The notes under the pieces were generated by a model. The model ran no database searches, was not told the origin of the DNA, and was given only the letters and a program-made list of their open reading frames with translations. Shown piece after piece: positions 12,790-25,535 of a stretch of DNA of 64,000 nt. This DNA is from Nomia melanderi (lineage: Eukaryota > Arthropoda > Insecta > Hymenoptera > Halictidae): positions 11,364,001-11,428,000 of the forward strand of contig NW_027475130.1 of the NCBI RefSeq assembly GCF_051020985.1, in the 5' to 3' direction. How positions within the stretch are numbered: the stretch's first letter is position 1; each line of letters opens with the position of its first letter. The position numbers were made by a program, and so were the translations under genes.

Positions 12790-14113
12790 TCTCGGCCCCT
12801 GGTGGTCCTAGGTCGTTCCCGCTGCACTGATGCATGCGCCAGGGCCTCCTGCAGATAATTCCCTTTGGCTTATTGCGCTATCTCTAATAGCGCCCGAGAT
12901 ATCACCAGATATATATTGGATTTTTCCCTGACCCTGAGTGTCCGGCCCCATGAGACTGCGGTTTTCTCGGCCCCTGGTGGTCCGAGGTTGTTCCCGCTGC
13001 ACAGATTCATGCGCCAGGGCCTCCTACAGACAATGCACTTTGATTTATTGCTCTATCTGTAATAGCACCCGAGATATCACCAGATATATATTGGCTTTTC
13101 CCCTGACCCTGAGTGTCCGGCCCCATGAGACTGTGGTTTTCTCGGCCCCTGGTGGTCCGAGGTCGTTCCCGCTGCACAGATTCATGCGCCAGGGCCTCCT
13201 ACAGACAATGCACTTTGATTTATTGCGCTATCTGTAATAGCACACGAGATATCACCAGATATATATTGGATTTTCCCCTGACCCTGAGTGTGCGGCACCA
13301 TGAGACTGTAGTTTTCTCGGCCCCTGGTGGTCCTAGGTCGTTCCCGCTGCACACATTCATGCGCCAGGGCCTCCTGCAGACAATTCACTTTGTTTTATTG
13401 CGCTATCTCTAATAGCACCCGAGATATCACCAGATATATATTGGATTTTTCCCCGACCCTGAGTGTCCGGCCCCATGAGACGGTGGTTTTCTCGGCCGCT
13501 GGTGGTCCGAGGTCGTTCCCGCTGGCCAGATTCATGCGCCAGGGCCTCCTACAGACAATGCACTATGATTTATTGCGCTATCTGTAATAGCACCCGAGAT
13601 ATCACCAGATCTATATTGGATTTTCCCCTGACCCTGAGTATCCGGCCCCATGAGACTGTGGTTTTCTCGGCCCCTGGTGGTCCGAGGTCGTTCCCGTTGC
13701 ACAGATTCATGCGCCAGGGCCTCCTGCAGATAATTCACTTCGGTTTATTGCGCTATCTCTAATAGCACCCGAGATATCACCAGATATATATTGGATTTTT
13801 CACTGACCCTGAGCGTCCGGCCCGATGAGACGGTCGTTTTCTCGGCCCCTGGTGGTCCGAGACCGTTCCCGCTGCACAGGTTCATGCGCCAGCGTCTCCT
13901 ACAGACAATGCACTTTGATTTATTGCGCTATCTGTAATAGCACCCGAGATATCACCAGATATATATTGGATTTTTCCCTGACCCTGAGTGTCCGGCCCCA
14001 TGAGACTGTGGTTTTTTCGACCCCTGGTGGTCCGAGGTCGTTCCCGCTGCACACATTCATGCGCCAGGGCCTCCTGCAGATAATTCACTTTAGTTTATTG
14101 CGCTATATTTAAT
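12790..14113 (+). repeat. Block F, copy 1
   Basis: Matches 20840-22338 at offset 8050 over its first part. Shared markers in order: GCACTGATGCATGCG with ATTCCCTTTGGC; CGCCCGAG with ACTGCGG and GAGGTTGTTCC; ATTGGCTTTTCC; CACACGAG with GTGCGGCACC; GGCCGCTGG with GGCCAGATTC; GATCTATATTGG with GTATCCGG; then CCCGATGAGACGG with CCAGCGTCTCC. In this copy the CCCGATGAG monomer occurs once; the other copy has it twice. Confidence 0.85.
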
Positions 14114-16039
14114 AGCACTCGAGATATCACCAGATATATATTGGATTTTCCCCTGACCCTGAGTGTCCGGCCCCATGAGACTGTGGTTTTCTCGGCCCCT
14201 GGTGGTCCGAGGTCGTTCCCCTTGCACAGATTCATGCGCCAGGGCCTCCTGCAGATAATTCACTTTGATTTATTGCGCTATCTGTAATAGCACCCGAGAT
14301 ATCACCAGATAGATATTGGATTTTTCACTGACCCTAAGTGTCCGGCCCCTCGGGACGGTGGTTTTCTCGGCCCCTGGTGGTCCGAGGTCGTTCCCGCTGC
14401 ACAGATTCATGCGCCAGGGCCTCCTACAGACAATGCACTTAGATTTATTGCGCTATCTGTAATAGCACCCAAGATATCACCAGATAAATATTGGATTTTC
14501 CCCTGACCCTGAGTGTCCGGCCCCATGAGACGGCGGTTTTCTCGGCCCCTGATGGTCCGAGGTCGTTCCCGCTGGCCACATTTATGCGCCAGGGCCTCCT
14601 ACAGACAATGTACTTTGATTTATTGCGCTATCTGCAATAGCACCAGAGATATCACCAGATATATATTGGATTTTCCCCTGACCCTGAGTGTCCGGCCCCT
14701 TGAGACTGTCGTTTTCGCGGCCCCTGGTGGTCCGAGGTCGTTCCCGTTGCACAGATTCATGCGCCAGGGCCTCCTGCAGATAATTCACCTTGGTTTATTG
14801 CGCTATCTCTAATAGCACCCGAGATATCACCAGATATATATTGGATTTTCCCCTGACCCTGAGTGTCCGGCCCCATGAGACTGTAGTTTTCTCGGCCCCT
14901 GGTGGTCCTAGGTCGTTCCCGCTGCACAGATTCATGCGCCAGGGCCTCCTACAGACAATGCACTTTGATTTATTGCGTTATCTGTAATAGCACCCGAGAT
15001 ATCACCACATATATATTGGATTTTTCCCTGGCCCGGAGTGTCCGGCCCCCTCGAGACGGTGCTTTCGTCGGCCCCTGGTGGTCCGAGGTCGTTCCCGCTG
15101 CACAGCTTCAGGCGCCAGGGCCTCCTGCAGATAACTCACTTTGGTTTATAGCGCTATCTCTAATAGCACCCGAGATATCACCAGATATATATTGGATTTT
15201 TCCCTGACCCTGAGTGTCCGGCCCCATGAGACGGTGGTTTTCTCGGCCCCTGGTGGTCCGAGGTCGTTCCCGCTGCACAGATTCATGCGCCAGGGCCTCC
15301 TGCAGATAATTCACTTTGGTTTATTGCGCTATCTCTAATAGCGCCCGAGATATCAACAGATATATATTGGATTTTTCCCTGACCCTGAGTGTCCGGCCCC
15401 ATGAGACTCCGGTTTTCTCGGCCCCTGGTGGTCCGAGGTCGTTCCCGCTGCACACATTCATGAGCCAGGGCCTCCTGCAGATAATTCACTATGGTTTATT
15501 GCGCTATCTCTAATAGCACCCGAGATATCACCAGATATATATTGGATTTTGCCCTGACCCTGAGTGTCCGGCCCCATGAGACTGTGGTTTTCTCGGCCCC
15601 TAGTGGTCCGAGGTTGTTCCCGCTGCACACATTCATGCGCCAGGGCCTCCTACAGACAATGCACTTTGATTTATTGCTCTATCTGTAATAGCACCCAAGA
15701 TATCACCAGATATATATTGGATTTTTCCCTGACCCTGAGTGTCCGGCCCCATGAGACTGTGGTTTCCTCGGCCTCTGGTGGTCCGAGGTCGTTCCCGCTG
15801 CACAGATTCATGCGCCAGGGCCTCCTACAGACAATGCACTTTGATTTATTTCGCTATCTGTAATAGGACCGGAGATATCACCAGATATATATTGGATTTT
15901 CCTCAGACCCTGAGTGTCCGGCCGCATGAGACTGTAGTTTTATCGGCCCCTGGTGGTCCGAGGTCGTTCCCGCTGCACAGATTCATGCGCCAGGGCCTCC
16001 TACAGACAATGCACTTTGATTTATTGCGCTATCTGTAAT
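14114..16039 (+). repeat. Block E, copy 2, with extended right side
   Basis: From 14289 it repeats the copy 1 core at offset 5077. It matches 22864-24430 at offset 8575 up to about 15310 and at offset 8400 from about 15490, so one monomer (CGCCCGAG with GACTCCGG, near 15340-15514) present here is absent there. The right side holds a TAGTGGTCCGAGGTTG copy, a GTTTCCTCGGCCTC copy and the TAATAGGACCGGAG copy. Adjacent block F is duplicated along with it. Confidence 0.85.
15165..15339 (+). repeat. Reference monomer, tail type B
   Basis: A clean example of the second common monomer form. Compared with the type A reference (39138-39312) it differs at seven offsets: 37 (T for C), 69 (G for T), 138 (G for A), 143 (T for C), 147 (T for G), 155 (G for A) and 171 (C for G). 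The change at 138 creates a PstI-type CTGCAG that type A lacks. The five tail differences usually travel together, though recombinant tails are also present elsewhere in the array. Confidence 0.85.
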
Positions 16040-17438
16040 AGCACCAGAGATATCACCACATATATATTGGATTTTTCGCTGACCCAGAGTGTCCGGCCCC
16101 ATGAGACGGTGGTTTTCTCGGCCCCTGGTGGTCCGAGGTCGTTCGCGCTGCACAGCGTCAGGCGCCAGGGCCTCCTGCAGATGACTCACATTGGTTTATT
16201 GCGCTATCTCTAATAGCACCCGAGATATCACCAGATATATATTGGATTTTTCCCTGACCCTGAGTGTCCGGCCCCAAGGGACCGTGGTTTTCTCGGCCCC
16301 TGGTGGTCCGCGGTCGTTCCCGCTGCACAGATTCATGCGCCAGGGCCTCCTGCAGATAATTCACTTTCGTTTATTGCGCTATCTCGAATAGCACCCGAGA
16401 TATCACCAGATATATATTGGATTTTTCCCTTACCCTGAGTGTCCGGCCCCATGAGACGGTGGTTTTCTCGGCCCCTGGTGGTCCTAGGTCGTTCCCGCTG
16501 CACAGATGCATGCGACATGGCCTTCTGCAGATAATTCCCTTTGGCTTATTGCGCTATCTTTAATAGCACCCGAGATATCACCAGATATATATTGGATTTT
16601 CCCCTGACCCTGAGTGTCCGCCCCATGAGACTGTGGTTTTCTCGGCCCCTGGTGGTCCGAGGTCGTTCCCGCTGCACAGATTCATGCGCCAGGGCCTCCT
16701 ACAGACAATGCACTTTGATTTATTGCGCTATCTGTAATAGCACCCGAGATATCACCAGATATATATTGGATTTTTCCCTGACCCTGAGTGTCCGGCCCCA
16801 TGAGACTGTTGTTTTTTCGACCCCTGGTGGTCCGAGGTCGTTACCGTTGGACAGATTCATGCGCCAGGGCCTCCTGCAGATAATTCACTATCATTTATTG
16901 CGCTATCTCTAATAGCACCCGAGATATCACCAGATATATATTGGATTTTCCCCTGACCCTGAGTGTCCGGCCCCATGAGACTGTGGTTTTCTCGGCCCCT
17001 GGTGGTCCGAGGTCGTTCCCGCTGCCCAGCTTCAGGCGCCAGGGCCTCCTGCAGATAACTCACTTTGGTTTATTGCGCTATCTCTAATAGCACCCAAGAT
17101 ATCACCAGATATATATTGGATTTTTCCCTGACCCTGAGTGTCCGGCCCCATGAGACGGTTGTTGTCTCGGCCCCTGGTGGTCCGAGGTCGTTCCCGCTGC
17201 ACAGATTCTTGCGCCAGGGCCTCCTGCAGATAATTCACTTTGGTTTATTGCGCTATATCTAATAGCACCCAAGATATCACCAGATATATATTGGATTTTT
17301 CCCTGACCCTGAGTGTCCGGCCCCATGAGACTGTGGTTTCCTCGGCCCCTGGTGGTCCGAGGTCGTTCTCGCTGGCCAGATTCATGCGCCAGGGCCTCCT
17401 ACAGACAATGCACTATGATTTATTTCGCTATCTGTAAT
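16040..17438 (+). repeat. Mixed monomers, 16.0-17.4 kb
   Basis: Eight monomers. Individual features are GTTCGCGCTGCACAGCGTCAGG (near 16145), CCCAAGGGACCGTGG (near 16274), GATGCATGCGACATGG (near 16506), and a 1-bp deletion in GTCCGCCCCATG near 16620. That deletion joins two frames and gives a spurious 123-codon open frame. The end (from about 16857) is related to 28583-29000 at offset 11726 through GCCCAGCTTCAGGCG and GACGGTTGTTGTCTCGG. Confidence 0.8.
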
Positions 17439-18220
17439 AGCACCCGAGATATCACCACATATATATTGGATTTTTCGCTGACCCAGAGTGTCCGGCCCCA
17501 TGAGACGGTGGTTTTCTCGGCCCCTGGTGGCCCGCGGTCGTTCCCGCTGCACAGATTCATGCGCCAGGGCCTCCTGCAGATAATTCACTTTCGTTTATTG
17601 CGCTATCTCTAATAGCACCCGAGATATCACCAGATATATATTGGATTTTTCCCTTACCCTGAGTGTCCGGCCCCATGAGACGGTGGTTTTCTCGGTCCCT
17701 GGTGGTCCTAGGTCGTTCCCGCTGCGCAGATGCATGCGCCAGGGCCTCCTGCAGATAATTCCCTTTGGCTTATTGCGCTATCTCTAATAGCGCCCGAGAT
17801 ATCACCAGATATATATTGGATTTTTCCCTGACCCTGAGTGTCCGGCCCCATGAGACTGCGGTTTTCTCGGCCCCTGGTGGTCCGAGGTCGTTCCCGCTGC
17901 ACACATTCATGCGCCAGGGCCTCCTGCAGATAATTCACTTTAGTTTATTGCGCTATCTTTAATAGCACCAGAGATATCACCAGATATATATTGGATTTTC
18001 CCCTGACCCTGAGTGTCCGGCCCCATGAGACTGTGGTTTTCACGGCCCCTGGTGGTCCGAGGTCGTTCCCGCTGCACAGATTCATGCGCCAGGGCCTCCT
18101 GCAGACAATTCACTTTGGTTTATTGCGCTATCTCTAATAGCACCCGAGATATCACCAGATATATATTGGATTTTTCCCCGACCCTGAGTGTCCGGCCCCA
18201 TGAGACGGTGGTTTTCTCGG
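17439..18220 (+). repeat. Block G, copy 1
   Basis: Opens with CACATATATATTGG and TTCGCTGACCCAGAG, followed by a GGCCCGCGGTCG hairpin region, then CCCTTACCCTGAG with TCGGTCCCTGG and GGTCCTAGG, then CGCCCGAG with ACTGCGG and ACACATTC, then a TTTTCACGG copy. The order returns at 19539 (offset 2100), 25840 and 29165. Four copies make this the most frequent block of the central region. Confidence 0.85.
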
Positions 18221-19538
18221 CCGCTGGTGGTCCGAGGTCGTTCCCGCTGGCCAGATTCATGCGCCAGGGCCTCCTACAGACAATGCACTATGATTTATTG
18301 CGCTATCTGTAATAGCACCCGAGATATCACCAGATCTATATTGGATTTTCCCCTGACCCTGAGTATCCGGCCCCATGAGACTGTGGTTTTCTCGGCCCCT
18401 GGTGGTCCGAGGTCGTTACCGTTGGACAGATTCATGCGCCAGGGCCTCCTGCAGATAATTCACTTTGGTTTATTGCGCTATCTCTAATAGCACCCGAGAT
18501 ATCAACAGATATATACTGGATTTTCCCCTGACCCTGAGTGTCCGGCCCCATGAGACTGTGGTTTTTTCGGCCCCTGGTGGTCCGAGGTCGTTGCCGCTTC
18601 ACAGTTTCATGCGCCAGGGCCTCCTACAGACAATGCACTTTGACTTATTGCGCTATCTGTAATAGCACCCGAGATATCACCAGATATATATTGGATTTTT
18701 CCCTGACCCTGAGTGGCCGGCCCCATGAGACTGCGGTTTTCTCGGCCCCTGGTGGTCCGAGGTCGTTGCCGCTTCACAGATTCATGCGCCAGGGCCTCCT
18801 ACAGACAATGCACTTTGACTTATTGCGCTATCTCTAATAGCACCCGAGATATCAACAGATATATACTGGATTTTCCCCTGACCCTGAGTGTCCGGCCCCA
18901 TGAGACTGTGGTTTTTTCGGCCCCTGGTGGTCCGAGGTCGTTGCCGCTTCACAGTTTCATGCGCCAGGGCCTCCTACAGACAATGCACTTTGACTTATTG
19001 CGCTATCTGTAATAGCACCCGAGATATCACCAGATATATATTGGATTTTTCCCTGACCCTGAGTGTCCGGCCCCATGAGACGGTGGTTTTCTCGGCCCCT
19101 GGTGGTCCGAGGTCGTTCCCGCTGCACAGATTCATGCGCCAGGGCCTCCTGCAGATAATTCACTTTGGTTTATTGCGCTATCTCTAATAGCGCCCGGGAT
19201 ATCAACAGATATATATTGGATTTTTCCCTGACCCTGAGTGTCTGGCCCCATGAGACTGCGGTTTTCTCGGCTCCTGGTGGTCCGAGGTCGTTCCCGCTGC
19301 ACACATTCATGCGCCAGGGCCTCCTGCAGATAATTCACTATCATTTATTGCGCTATCTCTAATAGCACCCGAGATATCACCAGATATATATTGGATTTTC
19401 CCCTGACCCTGAGTGACCGGCCCCATGAGACTGTGGTTTTCTCGGCCCCTGGTGGTCCGAGGTCGTTCCCGCTGCCCAGCTTCAGGCGCCAGGGCCTCCT
19501 GCAGATAACTCACTTTGGTTTATTTCGCTATCTGTAAT
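18221..19538 (+). repeat. Mixed monomers with a local two-monomer duplication
   Basis: A monomer with ATCAACAGATATATACTGG, GTTTTTTCGG, GTTGCCGCTTCACAGTTTC and TTTGACTTATTG occurs at 18489-18663 and again at 18839-19013, exactly 350 bp later, with the flanking part also alike. This is a small dimeric duplication. The remainder includes GCGCCCGGGATATCAAC with GTGTCTGGCCCC (near 19190), also found near 28465, and GCCCAGCTTCAGG (near 19470). Confidence 0.8.
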
Positions 19539-20320
19539 AGCACCCGAGATATCACCACATATATATTGGATTTTTCGCTGACCCAGAGTGTCCGGCCCCA
19601 TGAGACGGTGGTTTTCTCGGCCCCTGGTGGCCCGCGGTCGTTCCCGCTGCACAGATTCATGCGCCAGGGCCTCCTGCAGATAATTCACTTTCGTTTATTG
19701 CGCTATCTCTAATAGCACCAGAGATATCACCAGATATATATTGGATTTTTCCCTTACCCTGAGTGTCCGGCCCCATGAGACGGTGGTTTTCTCGGTCCCT
19801 GGTGGTCCTAGGTCGTTCCCGCTGCACAGATGCATGCGCCAGGGCCTCCTGCAGATAATTCCCTTTGGCTTATTGCGCTATCTCTAATAGCGCCCGAGAT
19901 ATCACCAGATATATATTGGATTTTTCCCTGACCCTGAGTGTCCGGCCCCATGAGACTGCGGTTTTCTCGGCCCCTGGTGGTCCGAGGTCGTTCCCGCTGC
20001 ACACATTCATGCGCCAGGGCCTCCTGCAGATAATTCACTTTAGTTTATTGCGCTATCTTTAATAGCACCCGAGATATCACCAGATATATATTGGATTTTC
20101 CCCTGACCCTGAGTGTCCGGCCCCATGAGACTGTGGTTTTCACGGCCCCTGGTGGTCCGAGGTCGTTCCCGCTGCACAGATTCATGCGCCAGGGCCTCCT
20201 GCAGACAATTCACTTTGGTTTATTGCGCTATCTCTAATAGCACCCGAGATATCACCAGATATATATTGGATTTTTCCCCGACCCTGAGTGTCCGGCCCCA
20301 TGAGACGGTGGTTTTCTCGG
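19539..20320 (+). repeat. Block G, copy 2
   Basis: Matches 17439-18220 at offset 2100 (12 monomers) with the same order: CACATATATATTGG, GGCCCGCGGTCG, TCGGTCCCTGG, ACTGCGG with ACACATTC, and TTTTCACGG. Differences are few, for example CTGCACAGATGC here against CTGCGCAGATGC near 17724. It loses similarity to copy 1 where copy 1 enters the GGCCGCTGG monomer. Confidence 0.85.
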
Positions 20321-20839
20321 CCCCTGGTGGTCCGAGGTCGTTCCCGCTGCCCAGCTTCAGGCGCCAGGGCCTCCTGCAGATAACTCACTTTGGTTTATTG
20401 CGCTATCTCTAATAGCACCCGAGATATCACCAGATATATATTGGATTTTTCACTGACCCTGAGCGTCCGGCCCCATGAGACGGTCGTTTTCTCGGCCCCT
20501 GGTGGTCCGAGAACGTTCCCGCTGAACAGGTTCATGCGCCAGCGTCTGCTACAGACAATGCACTTTGATTTATTGCGCTATCTGTAATAGCACCCGAGAT
20601 ATCACCAGATATATATTGGATTTTTCACTGACCCTGAGTGTCCTGCCCCATGAGACGGTGGTTTTCTCGGCCCCTGGTGTTCCGAGGTCGTTCCCGCTGC
20701 ACAGATTCATGCGCCAGGGCCTCCTACAGACAATGCACTTTGATTTATTGCGCTATCTCTAATAGCGCCCGAGATATCACCAGATATATATTGGATTTTT
20801 CCCTGACCCTGAGTGTCCGGCCCCATGAGACTGTGGTTT
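20321..20839 (+). repeat. Mixed monomers between blocks G and F
   Basis: About three monomers. Markers are GCCCAGCTTCAGGCG, GAGAACGTTCCCGCTGAACAGG with CCAGCGTCTGC, and GTGTCCTGCCCC with GGTGTTCCGAGG. The last two reappear in block C near 32760, 33070, 41330 and 50780, which links this stretch to the block C source. Confidence 0.75.
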
Positions 20840-22338
20840 TCTCGGCCCCTGGTGGTCCTAGGTCGTTCCCGCTGCACTGATGCATGCGCCAGGGCCTCCT
20901 GCAGATAATTCCCTTTGGCTTATTGCGCTATCTCTAATAGCGCCCGAGATATCACCAGATATATATTGGATTTTTCCCTGACCCTGAGTGTCCGGCCGCA
21001 TGAGACTGCGGTTTTCTCGGCCCCTGGTGGTCCGAGGTTGTTCCCGCTGCACAGATTCATGCGCCAGGGCCTCCTACAGACAATGCACTTTGATTTATTG
21101 CTCTATCTGTAATAGCACCCGAGATATCACCAGATATATATTGGCTTTTCCCCTGACCCTGAGTGTCCGGCCCCATGAGACTGTGGTTTTCTCGGCCCCT
21201 GGTGGTCCGAGGTCGTTCCCGCTGCACAGATTCATGCGCCAGGGCCTCCTACAGACAATGCACTTTGATTTATTGCGCTATCTGTAATAGCACACGAGAT
21301 ATCACCAGATATATATTGGATTTTCCCCTGACCCTGAGTGTGCGGCACCATGAGACTGTAGTTTTCTCGGCCCCTGGTGGTCCTAGGTCGTTCCCGCTGC
21401 ACACATTCATGCGCCAGGGCCTCCTGCAGACAATTCACTTTGTTTTATTGCGCTATCTCTAATAGCACCCGAGATATCACCAGATATATATTGGATTTTT
21501 CCCCGACCCTGAGTGTCCGGCCCCATGAGACGGTGGTTTTCTCGGCCGCTGGTGGTCCGAGGTCGTTCCCGCTGGCCAGATTCATGCGCCAGGGCCTCCT
21601 ACAGACAATGCACTATGATTTATTGCGCTATCTCTAATAGCACCCGAGATATCACCAGATCTATATTGGATTTTCCCCTGACCCTGAGTATCCGGCCCCA
21701 TGAGACCGTGGTTTTCTCGGCCCCTGGTGGTCCGAGGCCGTTCCCGTTGCACAGATTCATGCGCCAGGGCCTCCTGCAGATAATTCACTTCGGTTTATTG
21801 CGCTATCTCTAATAGCACCCGAGATATCACCAGATATATATTGGATTTTTCACTGACCCTGAGCGTCCGGCCCGATGAGACGGTCGTTTTCTCGGCCCCT
21901 GGTGGTCCGAGAACGTTCCCGCTGCACAGGTTCATGCGCCAGCGTCTCCTGCAGATAATTCACTTCGGTTTATTGCGCTATCTCTAATAGCACCCGAGAT
22001 ATCACCAGATATATATTGGATTTTTCACTGACCCTGAGCGTCCGGCCCGATGAGACGGTCGTTTTCTCGGCCCCTGGTGGTCCGAGAACGTTCCCGCTGC
22101 ACAGGTTCATGCGCCAGCGTCTCCTACAGACAATGCACTTTGATTTATTGCGCTATCTCTAATAGCGCCCGAGATATCACCAGATATATATTGGATTTTT
22201 CCCTGACCCTGAGTGTCCGGCAACATGAGACTGCGGTTTTCTCGGCCCCTGGTGGTCCGAGGTCGTTCCCGCTGCACACATTCATGCGCCAGGGCCTCCT
22301 GCAGATAATTCACTTTAGTTTATTGCGCTATCTTTAAT
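20840..22338 (+). repeat. Block F, copy 2, with a one-monomer tandem duplication
   Basis: Follows 12790-13930 at offset 8050, then at 8225 after an added monomer. The added unit is explicit: 21814-21988 and 21989-22163 both carry CCCGATGAGACGGTCG, GGTCCGAGAACG and CCAGCGTCTCC and are preceded by CACTTCGG. They differ mainly in the tail, type B then type A. Further right GGCAACATGAGACTGCGG (near 22220) marks a monomer not in copy 1. Confidence 0.85.
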
Positions 22339-24430
22339 AGCACTCGAGATATCACCAGATATATATTGGATTTTCCCCTGACCCTGAGTGTCCGGCCCCA
22401 TGAGACTGTGGTTTTCACGGCCCCTGGTGGTCCGAGGTCGTTCCCGCTGCACAGTTTCATGCGCCAGGGCCTCCTACAGACAATGCACTTTGATTTATTG
22501 CGCTATCTGTAATAGCCCCCGAGATATCACCAGATATATATTGGATTTTTCCCTGACCCTGAGTGTCCGGCCCCATGAGACTGTGGTTTTTTCGACCCCT
22601 GGTGGTCCGAGGTCGTTCCCGTTGCACAGATTCATGCGCCAGGGCCTCCTGCAGATAATTCACTTTGGTTTATTGCGCTATCTCTAATAGCACCCAAGAT
22701 ATCACCAGATATATATTGAATTTTTCCCTGACCCTGTGTGTCCGGCCCCATGAGACTGTGGTTTTCTCGGCCCCTGGTGGTCCGAGGTCGTTCCCCTTGC
22801 ACAGATTCATGCGCCAGGGCCTCCTGCAGATAATTCACTTTGATTTATTGCGCTATCTGTAATAGCACCCGAGATATCACCAGATAGATATTGGATTTTT
22901 CACTGACCCTAAGTGTCCGGCCCCTCGGGACGGTGGTTTTCTCGGCCCCTGGTGATCCGAGGTCGTTCCCGCTGCACAGATTCGTGCGCCAGGGCCTCCT
23001 ACAGACAATGCACTTTGATTTATTGCGCTATCTGTAATAGCACCCAAGATATCACCAGATAAATATTGGATTTTCCCCTGACCCTGAGTGTCCGGCCCCA
23101 TGAGACGGTGGTTTTCTCGGCCCCTGATGGTCCGAGGTCGTTCCCGCTGGCCACATTTATGCGCCAGGGCCTCCTACAGACAATGTACTTTGATTTATTG
23201 CGCTATCTGTAATAGCACCAGAGATATCACCAGATATATATTGGATTTTCCCCTGACCCTGAGTGTCCGGCCCCTTGAGACTGTCGTTTTCGCGGCCCCT
23301 GGTGGTCCGAGGTCGTTCCCGTTGCACAGATTCATGCGCCAGGGCCTCCTGCAGATAATTCACCTTGGTTTATTGCGCTATCTCTAATAGCACCCGAGAT
23401 ATCACCAGATATATATTGGATTTTCCCCTGACCCTGAGTGTCCGGCCCCATGAGACTGTAGTTTTCTCGGCCCCTGGTGGTCCTAGGTCGTTCCCGCTGC
23501 ACAGATTCATGCGCCAGGGCCTCCTACAGACAATGCACTTTGATTTATTGCGTTATCTGTAATAGCACCCGAGATATCACCACATATATATTGGATTTTT
23601 CCCTGGCCCAGAGTGTCCGGCCCCCTCGAGACGGTGCTTTCGTCGGCCCCTGGTGGTCCGAGGTCGTTCCCGCTGCACAGCTTCAGGCGCCAGGGCCTCC
23701 TGCAGATAACTCACTTTGGTTTATAGCGCTATCTCTAATAGCACCCGAGATATCACCAGATATATATTGGATTTTTCCCTGACCCTGAGTGTCCGGCCCC
23801 ATGAGACGGTGGTTTTCTCGGCCCCTGGTGGTCCGAGGTCGTTCCCGCTGCACAGATTCATGCGCCAGGGCCTCCTGCAGATAATTCACCTTGGTTTATT
23901 GCGCTATCTCTAATTGCACCCGAGATATCACCAGATATATATTGGATTTTGCCCTGACCCTGAGTGTCCGGCCCCATGAGACTGTGGTTTTCTCGGCCCC
24001 TAGTGGTCCGAGGTTGTTCCCGCTGCACACATTCATGCGCCAGGGCCTCCTACAGACAATGCACTTTGATTTATTGCTCTATCTGTAATAGCACCCAAGA
24101 TATCACCAGATATATATTGGATTTTTCCCTGACCCTGAGTGTCCGGCCCCATGAGACTGTGGTTTCCTCGGCCTCTGGTGGTCCGAGGTCGTTCCCGCTG
24201 CACAGATTCATGCGCCAGGGCCTCCTACAGACAATGCACTTTGATTTATTTCGCTATCTGTAATAGGACCGGAGATATCACCAGATATATATTGGATTTT
24301 CCCCAGACCCTGAGTGTCCGGCCGCATGAGACTGTAGTTTTATCGGCCCCTGGTGGTCCGAGGTAGTTCCCGCTGCACAGATTCATGCGCCAGGGCCTCC
24401 TACAGACAATGCACTTTGATTTATTGCGCT
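22339..24430 (+). repeat. Block E, copy 3
   Basis: The core from 22864 matches 14289 onward at offset 8575, including AGATAGATATTGG, CCCCTCGGGACGG, GCCACATTTATG, CCTTGAGACTGTCG with TTCGCGG, GGTCCTAGG, the 176-bp CCCCCTCGAGACGG copy and the GTTTATAGCGC tail. One monomer is missing near 23890, after which the offset becomes 8400 and the match continues through TAATAGGACCGGAG (near 24260). The first two monomers (from 22339) resemble 14114-14288. Confidence 0.85.
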
Positions 24431-24614
24431 ATCTGTAATAGCACCCGAGATATCACCACATATATATTGGATTTTTCCCTGACCCTGAGTGTCCGGCCCC
24501 ATGAGACTGCGGTTTTCTCGGCCCCTGGTGGTCCGAGGTCGTTCCCGCTGCACACATTCATGCGCCAGGGCCTCCTGCAGATAATTCACTTTAGTTTATT
24601 GCGCTATCTTTAAT
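24431..24614 (+). repeat. Linking monomer before block H
   Basis: A monomer that opens like block G (CACATATATATTGG) but continues with the ACTGCGG and ACACATTC features, ending in TTTAGTTTATTGCGC and TCTTTAATAG. It reads as a recombinant between two monomer types. Confidence 0.7.
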
Positions 24615-25535
24615 AGCACCCGAGATATCACCAGATATATATTGGATTTTTCCCTGACCCTGAGTGTCCGGCCCCATGAGACTGTGGTTTTTTCGGCCCC
24701 TGGTGGTCCGAGGTCGTTCCCGTTGCACAGATTCATGCGCCAGGGCCTCCTGCAGATAACTCACTTTGGTTTATTGCGCTATCTCTAATAGCACCCAAGA
24801 TATCACCAGATATATATTGAATTTTCCCCAGACCCTGAGTGTCCGGCCGCATGAGACTGTAGTTTTATCGGCCCCTGGTGGTCCGAGGTCGTTCCCGCTG
24901 CACAGATTCATGCGCCGGGGCCTCCTACAGACAATGCACTTTGATTTATTGCGCTATCTCTAATAGCACCCGAGATATCACCAGATATATATTGGATTTT
25001 TCCCTGACCCTGAGTGTCCGGCCCCATGAGACGGTGGTTTTCTCGGCCCCTGGTGGTCCGCGGTCGATCCCGCTGCACAGATTCATGCGCCAGGGCCTCC
25101 TGCAGATAATTCACTTTCGTTTATTGCGCTATCTCTAATAGCACCCGAGATATCACCAGATATATATTGGATTTTTCCCTTACCCTGAGTGTCCGGCCCC
25201 ATGAGACGGTGGTTTTCTCGGTCCCTGGTGGTCCTAGGTCGTTCCCGCTGCACAGATTCATGCGCCAGGGCCTCCTACAGACAATGCACTTTGATTTATT
25301 GCTCTATCTGTAATAGCACCCGAGATATCACCAGATATATATTGGATTTTCCCCTGACCCTGAGTGTCCGGCCCCATGAGACTGTGGTTTTCACGGCCCC
25401 TGGTGGTCCGAGGTCGTTCCCGCTGCACAGATTCATGCGCCAGGGCCTCCTACAGACAATGCACTTTGATTTATTGCGCTATCTGTTTTAGCACCCGAGA
25501 TATCACCAGATATATATTGTATTTTTCCCTGACCC
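24615..25535 (+). repeat. Block H, copy 1
   Basis: Matches 29865-30785 at offset 5250 (30 monomers). Markers in order: GTTTTTTCGG with GTTGCACAG and GATAACTCAC; CCAAGATATC with ATTGAATTTTCCCCAG and GTTTTATCGG; GCGCCGGGGCC; GGTCGATCCCG with TTTCGTTTATTG; TCGGTCCCTGG; TTTTCACGG; and the tail TCTGTTTTAGC (near 25486), which breaks the usual TAATAG. The GGTCGATCCCG monomer recurs 525 bp later inside and just after the block. Confidence 0.85.
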
